Assembly (NCBI RefSeq): GCF_000721495.1
Contig: NZ_JOHY01000032.1
Span: 12,518 to 76,517 of the forward strand
Origin: Streptomyces sp. NRRL F-5123
GTDB taxonomy: Bacteria > Actinomycetota > Actinomycetes > Streptomycetales > Streptomycetaceae
DNA length: 64,000 nucleotides
Direction: 5' to 3'
Every line of letters begins with the position of its first letter. Within the stretch, counting starts at the first letter, position 1. This document shows, piece after piece, positions 34,711 to 42,628 of the stretch. The notes beneath the pieces are model-generated. The model ran no database searches and was not told the DNA's origin. It was given only the letters and a program-made list of their open reading frames with translations. A program made the position numbers and the translations under genes.

Positions 34711-37224
34711 TTAGACCTTTGTGGTCAGTTCGTACGCCGTCGGACCGTCGCCGCCCGGCCCCGCCGGCGGTGCTGCCGGGGGAGCCGGGGCCGCGGTCTC
34801 GGCAGGGGGTGCGGGGTCCGGCCGTACTGCGGTGAATATGCCAGAAGCATGATCGAGTAGATAAGCCTGGGCCTCGCCGACGTGGAAGTACATCCCGTGC
34901 AGCTGCAGCCTGCCCTCGGTGATGCGGCGGGCCACGCCCGGGTGCGCGGCGAGGTGGTCGAGCTGCTGCATCACGTTGGCCAGGCTGAGGGCTTCGTGGT
35001 CGTCGGCTACGGGCCGGTCGGCCAGTGCCGCCCCGCCGTCCGGCCCGCCGAGGTCACGTGCCATACGGGCCAGGCTCGGACGGCCGTGCCGCAGCCAGCG
35101 GGCCAGGGGGGTCTGCGCGCCCGGCTCGGGGGCCGCGGCGAGCAGCGCGGCCATCGCCCCGCAGCCGGAGTGCCCGCACACCGTGATGCTGCTGACCTCC
35201 AGCACCTCCACCGCGTACTCGACGGCGGCGGCCACCGAGTCGCAGGAGGCGTCCGAGCCGGGCGGCGGCAGCAGATTGCCCACGTTGCGCACCGTGAAGA
35301 GATCTCCCGGGCCGCTGGAGGTGATCATGCTCGTGACCAGCCGGGAGTCGGCGCAGGTGAGGAAGAGCTGGGTCGGCCGCTGGCCCTCACGGGCCAGCCG
35401 CGCCAGCTCCTCGCGCACCAGCGGTGCGGTGTGCCGCTGGAAGGCGCTGACCCCGCCGAGCAACTGCCCGCCGCCGGTGGCCGGCTGCCGCTCCGGGCGA
35501 GTGCAGTGGTGGTTGCGCCAGGGCGTCCAGGGGCGGCAGGTGTGCGTGTGGGCCGGCTCGCGGAGGGCGCGGCCCGCCCCGTCGCCGAGCGAGACCCGGC
35601 CGCCGCGGGCGCGGTGCCGCGCGCACCAGCCGCGCAGCGCCTCGGAGGCCGCGTGGTCCATGAACGACCCGTCCAGCTCCACCACCGCCTCCGCCCCGTC
35701 CGGCACCTGCGCGAGCGCCCGCACCAGCCGCGGGACCGCGAGGAAGGTCAACTGCCCCGTCACGCGTACCGATACCCGCGCACACGCGTCCTGCACCTTT
35801 TCCTGGCTTTCTTCTTTTTCTTCTGATTTATCGCTTTTTAGGCTTTCTTTGATTTCCCCGGCATATACCTTGGTGACGGTGACCCGGGTGTGCGTCAGCC
35901 GGCGCAGGGCCAGCACGGCCGCCAGGGCGATGCCCGCCGCCACCCCCTGGAGCACCCCGAGGACCACGACCGTGCCCAGCGTGGCCGCGTAGACCGGGAA
36001 TTCGCGGTGCCGCCGCACGTGGCGGATGTGCGCGAAGCTCACCATGCGCACCCCGACCAGCATCACCAGTGCCGCCAGCGCGGCCAGCGGGATCGCCTCC
36101 AGCGCGCCGGCGGCGAGCCCCGCGCACACCAGCACCCACACGCCGTGCAGCACGGTGGCCCGGCGCGTCCGCGCGCCCGCCGCGACATTCGCCGAGCCGC
36201 GCATCGCGCCGCCCGCGATCGGCAGGCCTCCCAGCAGGCCTGACACCACGTTGGCCGCGCCCTGCCCCAGCAGCTCGCGGTCCAGCCGGACCGGCGCGAC
36301 CTGCGCCGCCGGCTGCCGGGTGGCCTGCAGGGCGTCCACCGCGAGCGCCGACAGCAGTGACTCCATGCTCGCCACCAGTGTCACCGTCAGGACCACCGCG
36401 ACGACGCCGAGGACCGGCCCGTCCGGCATCTCCGGCAGCCCGGGAGCCCGCCACGCGGGCAGCTCGACACGCGGTACGGACAGGCCCGCGGCCGCCGCCG
36501 TCGCGACCGCGACCGCCGCGAGCGGCGCCGGGACCGTACGCAGCACGCCGCCCGCGCGGCCCCCCACCCGGTCGCCCACCCGGTCGCGCAGCCGCGGCCA
36601 GCCCAGCAGGACGGCCACGGTGACAGCGCCGACGAGCGGTGCGACGGGATGGCTGTCGGTCAGTTGCCCCGGGAGCGCCTTGATGTTGGCGACCGCGGAA
36701 TTCTGCGGGCTGCCGCCGAGCACCACGTGCAGCTGGCCGACCGCGATGACCACGCCGATGCCGGCGAGCATGCCGTGCACGACGGCCGGGCTCACCGCGA
36801 GCGCCGCCCTGGCCACCCGCAGCACCCCCAGCAGCAGTTGTGCGAGCCCCGCGAGCACGGTGACGGCGCAGGTGGCCCGCCAGCCGTAGCGGTCGACGAG
36901 CCCGGCGGTGACGACGACCAGGCTGGTGGCGGCCCCGCTGACCTGGAGCGGCGCGCCGCCGAGCGCACCCGCGACGACACCGCCGACAACCGCGGCGACC
37001 AGGCCGGACTGCGGCGGTGCGCCGGTGGCCAGCGCGATGCCGAGGGAGAGCGGGACGGCGATCAGGAAGACGGTGATCGAGGCGGGCAGATCGCCGGGTG
37101 CCCGGAGCGGTGGGCGGACCGCTGAGCGGGCCGGCATGGGGGCCGGTGCACGGGCTGGGGTGGGGTTTTTCAACTTCCCGTCTCCTTCGGTGGGCGGCGG
37201 GACCCGGTGGCGCAGCGTCATCAC
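34711..37224 (-). CDS. SulP anion transporter - STAS - beta-carbonic anhydrase fusion
   Basis: 837 residues. Residues about 45-440 are a SulP transporter (LPASITVFLIAVPLSLGIALATGAPP at its start, a family hallmark). A STAS domain follows at about 475-555 (VTGQLTFLAVPRLV, VVELDGSFMDHAASEALR). The C-terminal 200 residues are a beta-carbonic anhydrase with zinc ligands in FLTCADSRLV and VCGHSGCGAM. The likely role is bicarbonate uptake coupled to CO2/bicarbonate conversion at the inner membrane face. Between SulP and STAS lies KESLKSDKSEEKEESQEK, encoded by unusually AT-rich DNA (about 35797-35862). A Pro-rich tail ends the protein. No close upstream ribosome site decides the start. Confidence 0.9.
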   Translation of the reverse strand: MMTLRHRVPPPTEGDGKLKNPTPARAPAPMPARSAVRPPLRAPGDLPASITVFLIAVPLSLGIALATGAPPQSGLVAAVVGGVVAGALGGAPLQVSGAATSLVVVTAGLVDRYGWRATCAVTVLAGLAQLLLGVLRVARAALAVSPAVVHGMLAGIGVVIAVGQLHVVLGGSPQNSAVANIKALPGQLTDSHPVAPLVGAVTVAVLLGWPRLRDRVGDRVGGRAGGVLRTVPAPLAAVAVATAAAAGLSVPRVELPAWRAPGLPEMPDGPVLGVVAVVLTVTLVASMESLLSALAVDALQATRQPAAQVAPVRLDRELLGQGAANVVSGLLGGLPIAGGAMRGSANVAAGARTRRATVLHGVWVLVCAGLAAGALEAIPLAALAALVMLVGVRMVSFAHIRHVRRHREFPVYAATLGTVVVLGVLQGVAAGIALAAVLALRRLTHTRVTVTKVYAGEIKESLKSDKSEEKEESQEKVQDACARVSVRVTGQLTFLAVPRLVRALAQVPDGAEAVVELDGSFMDHAASEALRGWCARHRARGGRVSLGDGAGRALREPAHTHTCRPWTPWRNHHCTRPERQPATGGGQLLGGVSAFQRHTAPLVREELARLAREGQRPTQLFLTCADSRLVTSMITSSGPGDLFTVRNVGNLLPPPGSDASCDSVAAAVEYAVEVLEVSSITVCGHSGCGAMAALLAAAPEPGAQTPLARWLRHGRPSLARMARDLGGPDGGAALADRPVADDHEALSLANVMQQLDHLAAHPGVARRITEGRLQLHGMYFHVGEAQAYLLDHASGIFTAVRPDPAPPAETAAPAPPAAPPAGPGGDGPTAYELTTKV

Positions 37225-37431
37225 TCGCTACCGCCAAGAGGCAGTAAAGAGATAGTAATGGCTCGAATGCGGAGAGTGAAGTGCGGAGGTTTGTTCGGGA
37301 CCTTTTTTACGTCTATCGAGTGATTTGAATGATGAAACGGCCCGGCGAGGCGGACGCGGAGGGTGAGCGTGCCAGCGTGGGTCGGCGTGCGGCCGCCTGA
37401 TGCCGACGCCCTGCCGCGATGCGAGGTACGA

Positions 37432-38958
37432 ATGCACTCCGTACGCAAGCCGCTCCCCGCTTCCCGTGCCCGCCGCGCTTCCGCGGGCCGCGCCGCCCGG
37501 GCCCGTCTGCTCGGCCCTCCCGCGCGGCTGCGGACCGGGATCGCCGCCGCCACCGCCGTCGTGTTGGCCCTCGCCGCCGCCGCGTGCTCGTCGCCCGGCG
37601 GCGGGGCGGGGGCCGACGGGCCGGGCGCCCGCGGGGTCGAGGGCGTACCCCAGGTGCCGCCGGTGCTGCGGCTCATCGGCGACGGCTCCACCGCCGACAC
37701 CGGCGCCCAGCCCCGTCAACCCGACGCCCGCAAGCTGCGCCCGGGGGAGCGGCCGCCGCAGTTCGTCGTCTTCTCCTGGGACGGCGCCGTCCAGGACGAC
37801 CGGCGGCTGCTGTCGTACGTACGCGAGTTCGGCGAGCGCGACGGCGCCGCGATGACGTACTTCGTGAGTGGCGTCAGCCTGCTGCCCGCCGGGCACGCGG
37901 ACCGCTACGCGCCGCCCCGGCACCCGCGCGGCACCTCCGACACCGGCCTGCCGCGCGACCCGGCGACCGTCGCCGGAACCGTCCGGGAGTTGCGGCTCGC
38001 CTGGGCGGACGGCAGCGAGATCGGCACGTATTTCAACGGGCACTTCTGCGGGCAGGACGCGGGTGCGTCCCCCGACACGGCGGACGTATCGGGCGGCGCC
38101 GGTGGCGCGGACGGTGCCGGTGGTACGGGTGAGGCCGCCGGCGCGGAGAGCCCCGGTGGTACGGGCCCCGCCGAGGCCGAGGACGGCCCCGACACCGCGT
38201 CCGGCGGGTGGACCGCGGCCGAGTGGGGGGCGGAGATCCGGCAGGCCGGGGAATTCACGCGGCAGTGGAAGACCAACACCGGCCTGGTCGCGTCCGACCC
38301 GCTCCCCTTCGACTACGCCAAGGCCGTCGTCGGCGGTCGCCCGCCGTGCCTGACGGACCCGGCGGGCCTGCCCGCGGCGGCTGCGGCGGCCGGCTTCCGC
38401 TACCTCGCGGACCCGACCCCGCAGCCGCAGGTGTGGCCCGCGAGGTCCGGCGGCCTGTGGCGCTTCCCGCTCCAGGAGGTGCCCGTCCCCGGGCGGGACA
38501 CCGAGACACCCGCCTCCGACCAGGGCTTCCTGTCGGTCCAGTCCGGCACCCCGGTCGCCGGCGCCCAGGACCCGCAGCGGAACGCCGCGTGGCAGGAGCA
38601 GATGCACGACGGCCTGATGGCCGGTTTCGAGCGCGCGTACCAGGGCAATCGCGCGCCGCTGGTCGTCGCGAGCCGGCTGGAGTCGTGGAACGGCGGGGCC
38701 TACCTCAAGGCCGTCGAGGACACCGTCCGGGATGTGTGCGGCAAACCCGACGTGCGGTGCGTGTCCTTCGAGCAGCTCGCCGACTGGCTGGACGCACAGG
38801 ATCCGAAGGTGCTGGACCGGCTGCGCGGGCTGGACGTCGGGCAGGCCCCGCGGGGCGGCTGGACCGCTCTGATGCGCCCGACACCGTCGTCGCCGCCGGG
38901 CGCGCCCGCCGCCACCGCCCCCGCGCCGGCCGAGCCCGTCAGGCCGGACGGGCGCTGA
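37432..38958 (+). CDS. Polysaccharide-deacetylase-like lipoprotein
   Basis: 508 residues from ATG 37432, with GAGGT close upstream; an in-frame GTG at 37363 is less likely. A very basic N-terminus and hydrophobic stretch end in the lipobox LAAAACS, so it should be lipid-anchored outside the cell. The body resembles polysaccharide deacetylases (FVVFSWDGAVQDDRR, MTYFVSGVSLL, EIGTYFNGHFCG). The usual metal-binding HxxxH is not evident, so activity is doubtful. A Gly/Ala/Asp-rich insert lies near residues 215-255. Its 3-prime end overlaps the convergent ATPase gene by 20 bases. Confidence 0.75.
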   Translation: MHSVRKPLPASRARRASAGRAARARLLGPPARLRTGIAAATAVVLALAAAACSSPGGGAGADGPGARGVEGVPQVPPVLRLIGDGSTADTGAQPRQPDARKLRPGERPPQFVVFSWDGAVQDDRRLLSYVREFGERDGAAMTYFVSGVSLLPAGHADRYAPPRHPRGTSDTGLPRDPATVAGTVRELRLAWADGSEIGTYFNGHFCGQDAGASPDTADVSGGAGGADGAGGTGEAAGAESPGGTGPAEAEDGPDTASGGWTAAEWGAEIRQAGEFTRQWKTNTGLVASDPLPFDYAKAVVGGRPPCLTDPAGLPAAAAAAGFRYLADPTPQPQVWPARSGGLWRFPLQEVPVPGRDTETPASDQGFLSVQSGTPVAGAQDPQRNAAWQEQMHDGLMAGFERAYQGNRAPLVVASRLESWNGGAYLKAVEDTVRDVCGKPDVRCVSFEQLADWLDAQDPKVLDRLRGLDVGQAPRGGWTALMRPTPSSPPGAPAATAPAPAEPVRPDGR

Positions 38959-39967
38959 GCGACTCCTCGCGGGCGGCCGTGGGAACCGTCCCCAGCAGGC
39001 TCTCGTCCAGGACGAAGCCGGGGTCGATCTGCGCGGCCAGGTCGGCCCCCGTCTTCGAGTTTCCCCAGCTTTCCGCGTTCTTCCTGTGGAAAAGTGCCAT
39101 CTGCTGCGTGTAGCGCTGCCAGTCGCGCCGCTCGTACGCCGCGTCGGCCCGCTCGTGCATGGCGCGCAGGGCCCGCCGGTTGACGTCCTCCAGTTGCTCG
39201 AACCGCGGCGGGCGGCCCTTCTCCATCGCCCGCACCCAGTCCGAGTGCCCGACCGTGACCAGCAGGTCGTCGCCCACCTCGGCACGGAGGAAGGCCAGGT
39301 CGTCCGCACCCTGCACCTTGTTCCCGATCACGGCGAGCTCGACCCCGTAATCCCGCGCGTAGTCGCGGTACTGCCGGTAGACGGCGACGCCCTTGCGGGT
39401 GGGTTCGGCGACCAGGAAGGTGAGGTCGAAGCGGGTGAACATGCCCGAGGCGAAGGAGTCACTGCCCGCCGTCATGTCGACGACCAGGTATTCGTCCCGG
39501 CCGTCGACGAGGTGGTTCAGGCACAGCTCCACCGCGCCGACCTTGGAGTGGTAGCAGGCCACGCCGAGGTCCGACTCGTTGAAGGGGCCCGTCACCATCA
39601 GCCGCACCGTGCCGGCGTCCAGCGCCACGGGGTGGGCGCAGGCCGCGTAGACGGGGTTGTCCTCGTCCCCGGTGAGCCGCAGCAGGCGGGAGCCGGGGCC
39701 GGGCGGAGTCGTCTTGATCATCGTCTCGGCGGAGGCGATCCGCGGGTTGGCGCCGCGCAGATACTCCTTGATCTGCGGCAGGTGCGCGCCCAGCGCGGGA
39801 AGTGCGGCGGCCTCGTCCTCACCGAGGCCGAGCGCCGGGCCGAGGTGCTGGTTGATGTCGGCGTCGACGGCGACGACCGGCACCTGCGAGGCGGCGAGAT
39901 GGCGGATGAAGAGCGAGGACAGCGTGGTCTTGCCGCTGCCGCCCTTCCCGACGAAAGCGATCTTCAT
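38939..39967 (-). CDS. CooC/MinD-family P-loop ATPase
   Basis: 342 residues from ATG 39967. The deviant Walker A motif is intact: GKGGSGKTTLSS at residues 7-18. VVAVDADINQHLG is the Walker A-prime/switch region and LVVDMTAGSDSF the Walker B region. The closest named relatives are CooC-type ATPases that insert metals, or MinD/ParA-like positioning ATPases. It is divergent from a Fic-like gene 106 bases away, a pairing I believe is conserved in streptomycetes. The long upstream frame to 40753 is antisense and rejected. Confidence 0.82.
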   Translation of the reverse strand: MKIAFVGKGGSGKTTLSSLFIRHLAASQVPVVAVDADINQHLGPALGLGEDEAAALPALGAHLPQIKEYLRGANPRIASAETMIKTTPPGPGSRLLRLTGDEDNPVYAACAHPVALDAGTVRLMVTGPFNESDLGVACYHSKVGAVELCLNHLVDGRDEYLVVDMTAGSDSFASGMFTRFDLTFLVAEPTRKGVAVYRQYRDYARDYGVELAVIGNKVQGADDLAFLRAEVGDDLLVTVGHSDWVRAMEKGRPPRFEQLEDVNRRALRAMHERADAAYERRDWQRYTQQMALFHRKNAESWGNSKTGADLAAQIDPGFVLDESLLGTVPTAAREESLSARPA

Positions 39968-40073
39968 GTTCGCCAAGAGTAGCCGGACGGCTACGCATGT
40001 TGTCCAAACGGAGTGGGGAAGGCCACTCGTTCGTGGTCGTTTGCCGTGTCGCAGGATGCGTAGGGTCTTGGGC

Positions 40074-40937
40074 ATGGCTACGAACGCTGCCCAGCCAGCC
40101 GCCCAGGAACTCTCGGCGACCGACCCGCTGGCCGCCCTCGGCATCCTGCCGGGCGTCCCCGAGGCGGTCGACGCCGTGCGCCGGGCAGTGGACGCGGTGT
40201 ACGGGCACCGGGTGATGCGCCGCAGGTCGGACGAGGTCACCGCGGAGGCCGCACTGCGTGGCGCGCGCGGTTCCGCGGCGCTGGCCGGCGCCGACTGGCC
40301 GCTGGAGGAGCTGCGCCGCCGCAGCGACTTCTCCGCGGACGAGCAGGCCCGTACGGTCGGCGCGGCGCTGCGGCTCACCGCCGAGGCCGGCGGGCTGCTG
40401 GGCGTCTGGCGGCGCTCGCCGCTGCAGGCGCTGGCCCGGCTGCACCTGGTGGCGGCCGGCGGTGCGGCGGTGGACGCCACCGTCGGGCGGCCGCGGCTGG
40501 CCGGGGAGCCGGTGGACGAGCCGCTGGTCGGCGCCGCCGAACTGGATCTGCCGAAGCCGCCGGAGGTCACCGCACGGCTTGACGGCCTGACCGCGCTGCT
40601 GCTGGCGGGGACGTCCGCCCCCGCGCTGGTCGTTGCGGCGGTCGTCCACGGCGAACTGCTGAGCCTGCGCCCCTTCGGCTCGTTCAACGGGCCCGTCGCG
40701 AGGGCGGCGGAACGGATCGTCCTGGTCGGCACGGGGCTGGACCCGAAGTCCATCTGCCCGGCCGAGGTCGGCTACGCGGAACTGGGCACAGCCGCCTACC
40801 TCACCGCTCTGGAGGGCTACGCCTCGGGCACCGCCGAGGGCATGGCGGAATGGATCGGCCACTGCGGGCGGGCGCTGGAGCTGGGCGTACGCGAGAGCGT
40901 CGCCGTCTGCGAGGCGCTGCAGCGCGGCGCCGCCTGA
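40074..40937 (+). CDS. Degenerate Fic-like protein
   Basis: 287 residues from ATG 40074. A helical protein whose segment LLSLRPFGSFNGPVARAAERIVLV aligns with the Fic motif HPFx(D/E)GNGRxxR, but has Arg in place of the catalytic His and FNGPVAR in place of GNGR. It is thus probably a Fic-fold protein without AMP-transferase activity. GLDPKSICPAEVGYAELG follows, as in other actinobacterial relatives. It is adjacent and divergent to a CooC-type ATPase. The Fic assignment rests on this motif only. Confidence 0.6.
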   Translation: MATNAAQPAAQELSATDPLAALGILPGVPEAVDAVRRAVDAVYGHRVMRRRSDEVTAEAALRGARGSAALAGADWPLEELRRRSDFSADEQARTVGAALRLTAEAGGLLGVWRRSPLQALARLHLVAAGGAAVDATVGRPRLAGEPVDEPLVGAAELDLPKPPEVTARLDGLTALLLAGTSAPALVVAAVVHGELLSLRPFGSFNGPVARAAERIVLVGTGLDPKSICPAEVGYAELGTAAYLTALEGYASGTAEGMAEWIGHCGRALELGVRESVAVCEALQRGAA

Positions 40938-41344
40938 GGGCGGCCGACCTGCTGCCGGCGGCCTGCCGTTGGGGGTCCGGACACGGCATTGTGGGTCCGG
41001 ACACGGCAATGCGGCGACATCTCGCGATGCCGCCGCTGGCACGTCTGCCCGGTGACCAGTGCGTGCACGATGTCTGCCGTGATCAGGGCGGGGTCTTAGC
41101 CCGCTGCCTGGTACGGCTGGCCCGGTTGGCGGGTCGGCTGCGCGTGGGTGCCCGGCTTCCGTGCTCGGTCCGTGGGGCCTACTGCTGTGAACTGCGGTCT
41201 TCCTCTCGGAAGTCCGTGGTCTCGCGGGCCGTTAAGTCCTTTGTACCCCCAACCGCGCCCTGATGGAACCTCTGCTTCCACTTCTTTGTCCTTGTTGCCG
41301 CCGCCGACGATCAGGACACGGTGGCCCCGGGGTGCGACGGCCTC
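40938..41344. other. 407-base region without an assignable gene
   Basis: Apart from the direct repeat at 40973-41010, this region has lower GC and contains frames on both strands with no recognisable product. The minus-strand frames (41096-41281 and 40817-41068) look like possible remnants. No transposase motif or inverted repeat ends are seen. Confidence 0.35.
40973..41010. repeat. Two tandem copies of an 18-base direct repeat
   Basis: GGGTCCGGACACGGCATT (40973-40990) recurs at 40993-41010 with one change, giving a 20-base period. TCCGGA inside each copy is itself a palindrome. It lies 35 bases after the Fic-like gene stop. Confidence 0.6.
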
Positions 41345-42190
41345 TCAGGACAAGGCGGCCGGACGGCGGCGCCGCGCCGCGAGCCAGACCAGCCCCGCGG
41401 TGGCGGCTGCGGCGCCGACCGCGGCGGCGGCGAGCACCGGGGCGGACGGCATGGCCAGGGTGGGGATCCGCTGGTTCAGCCGGACCGGGCGGTTGAAGGT
41501 GAGCGCGGGCCACCCGCGGGCCACCGCCTCCTTGCGCAGCGCCCGGTCGGGGTTGACCGCGTAGGGGTGGCCGACCGTCTCCAGCATCGGGATGTCGGTC
41601 ACCGAATCGCTGTAGGCGAAGGAGCGCTCCAGGTCGTAGCCCTGCGAGCGGGCCAGCTCCTCGATCGCCTCCGCCTTCGCCGGGCCGTAGACGTAGTGCT
41701 CGATCTCGCCGTTGTACGCCCCGTCCTCGACCACCATCCGGGTGGCCACGACGTGGTCGGCGCCGAGCATCTCGCCGATCGGCTCGACCACCTCGGAGCC
41801 GGACGCGCTGACGATGACGACGTCACGCCCGGCGGCGTGGTGCTCCTCGATCAGCGAGGCCGCCTCGTCGTAGATGATCGGATCGATGAGGTCGTGCAGG
41901 GTCTCGGCGACGATCTCCCGCACCTGCTGGACATTCCATCCCTTGCACAGATCGGACAGGTATTTGCGCATGCCTTCCATCTGGTCGTGATCCGCACCCC
42001 CGACGAGGTACACGAACTGGGCATATGCGGTACGCAAAACCGCCCGCCTGTTGATGAGACCGCCCTGGTAGAAGGACCGCCCGAAGGCGAGTGTGCTGGA
42101 CTTGGCGATCACGGTCTTGTCGAGATCGAAGAAGGCCGCGGTGCGCGGTGGCAGGTGGTTTTCCACGGGACGAGCATAGGCAACCACCAT
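41345..42190 (-). CDS. HAD-superfamily (SerB-like, subclass IB) phosphatase with C-terminal membrane helix
   Basis: 281 residues from ATG 42190; GTG 42166 (VENHLPPRTAAF) is an equally credible start, and neither has a clear ribosome site. HAD motifs are complete: I AAFFDLDKTVIAKSS, II VIVSASGSE, III Lys in YGPAKAEAIEEL, and IV FAYSDSVTDIPML. The cap insertion is helical. A membrane helix (APVLAAAAVGAAAATAGLVWLAA) and RRRR end anchor it. Relatives hydrolyse phosphoserine-like or lysophospholipid-type phosphates; the substrate is open. It is divergent from ssd. Confidence 0.88.
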   Translation of the reverse strand: MVVAYARPVENHLPPRTAAFFDLDKTVIAKSSTLAFGRSFYQGGLINRRAVLRTAYAQFVYLVGGADHDQMEGMRKYLSDLCKGWNVQQVREIVAETLHDLIDPIIYDEAASLIEEHHAAGRDVVIVSASGSEVVEPIGEMLGADHVVATRMVVEDGAYNGEIEHYVYGPAKAEAIEELARSQGYDLERSFAYSDSVTDIPMLETVGHPYAVNPDRALRKEAVARGWPALTFNRPVRLNQRIPTLAMPSAPVLAAAAVGAAAATAGLVWLAARRRRPAALS

Positions 42191-42313
42191 TCGGCGTAAG
42201 GTCAGGCGCGTGGGTTTGCTCTCGAAGGCCATCGGGTACACCATGGAAGTCACGGATCGTTCGCGACCGTGCTAACCCGGTCTGGCTCCTCCCCCCCCGA
42301 GTCGGACCGTGGG

Positions 42314-42348
42314 GACGACCCCCGCTCTCCCCCCCGGCGGGGGTCGTC
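42314..42348 (+). terminator. 12-bp hairpin in the HAD-ssd intergenic region
   Basis: GACGACCCCCGC (42314-42325) pairs perfectly with 42337-42348 around 11 bases (mostly C). It is not next to any known stop codon on the plus strand, so it may end a short untranslated transcript starting near 42200-42270, or lie in the ssd leader. Confidence 0.5.
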
Positions 42349-42415
42349 GCATGTCCGGACCCGTTCTGCCGCTCTCGGCCGGGTCCCGCGCCGTCCTCGA
42401 TCACACCAGCCTCCC

Positions 42416-42531
42416 TTGTCCACATGTGGGCCCCTACGGGTACTGCGTGTGACGGTCCGTAATCGTTGCGAGGTCGGCGTGAAGTCACCTGTGTGAGTGA
42501 CGAGTTATCCACAATCGTCGAGTTGTCCACA
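42416..42531 (+). promoter_or_regulatory. Three DnaA boxes upstream of ssd
   Basis: TTGTCCACA at 42416-42424 and again at 42523-42531 are the streptomycete-preferred DnaA box. TTATCCACA at 42505-42513 is the classic E. coli form. All lie on the same strand, and the last two are 18 bases apart start to start, nearly two helical turns. The cluster ends 98 bases before the ssd start and probably overlaps its promoter. Confidence 0.7.
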
Positions 42532-42628
42532 GTTTCCGACCAAGATCATCTCAATTCCCTCTTCTCGCCCCAAGCTGATGTCGGCGACACGCACCGGTGC
42601 GCCGCAAGGCAAGCGAAGGGGAAGAGAA

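Noticed and set aside
42240..42310. Possible tRNA-like or 6S-like RNA before ssd
   Set aside because: No cloverleaf or T-loop sequence could be formed; only the downstream hairpin is solid.
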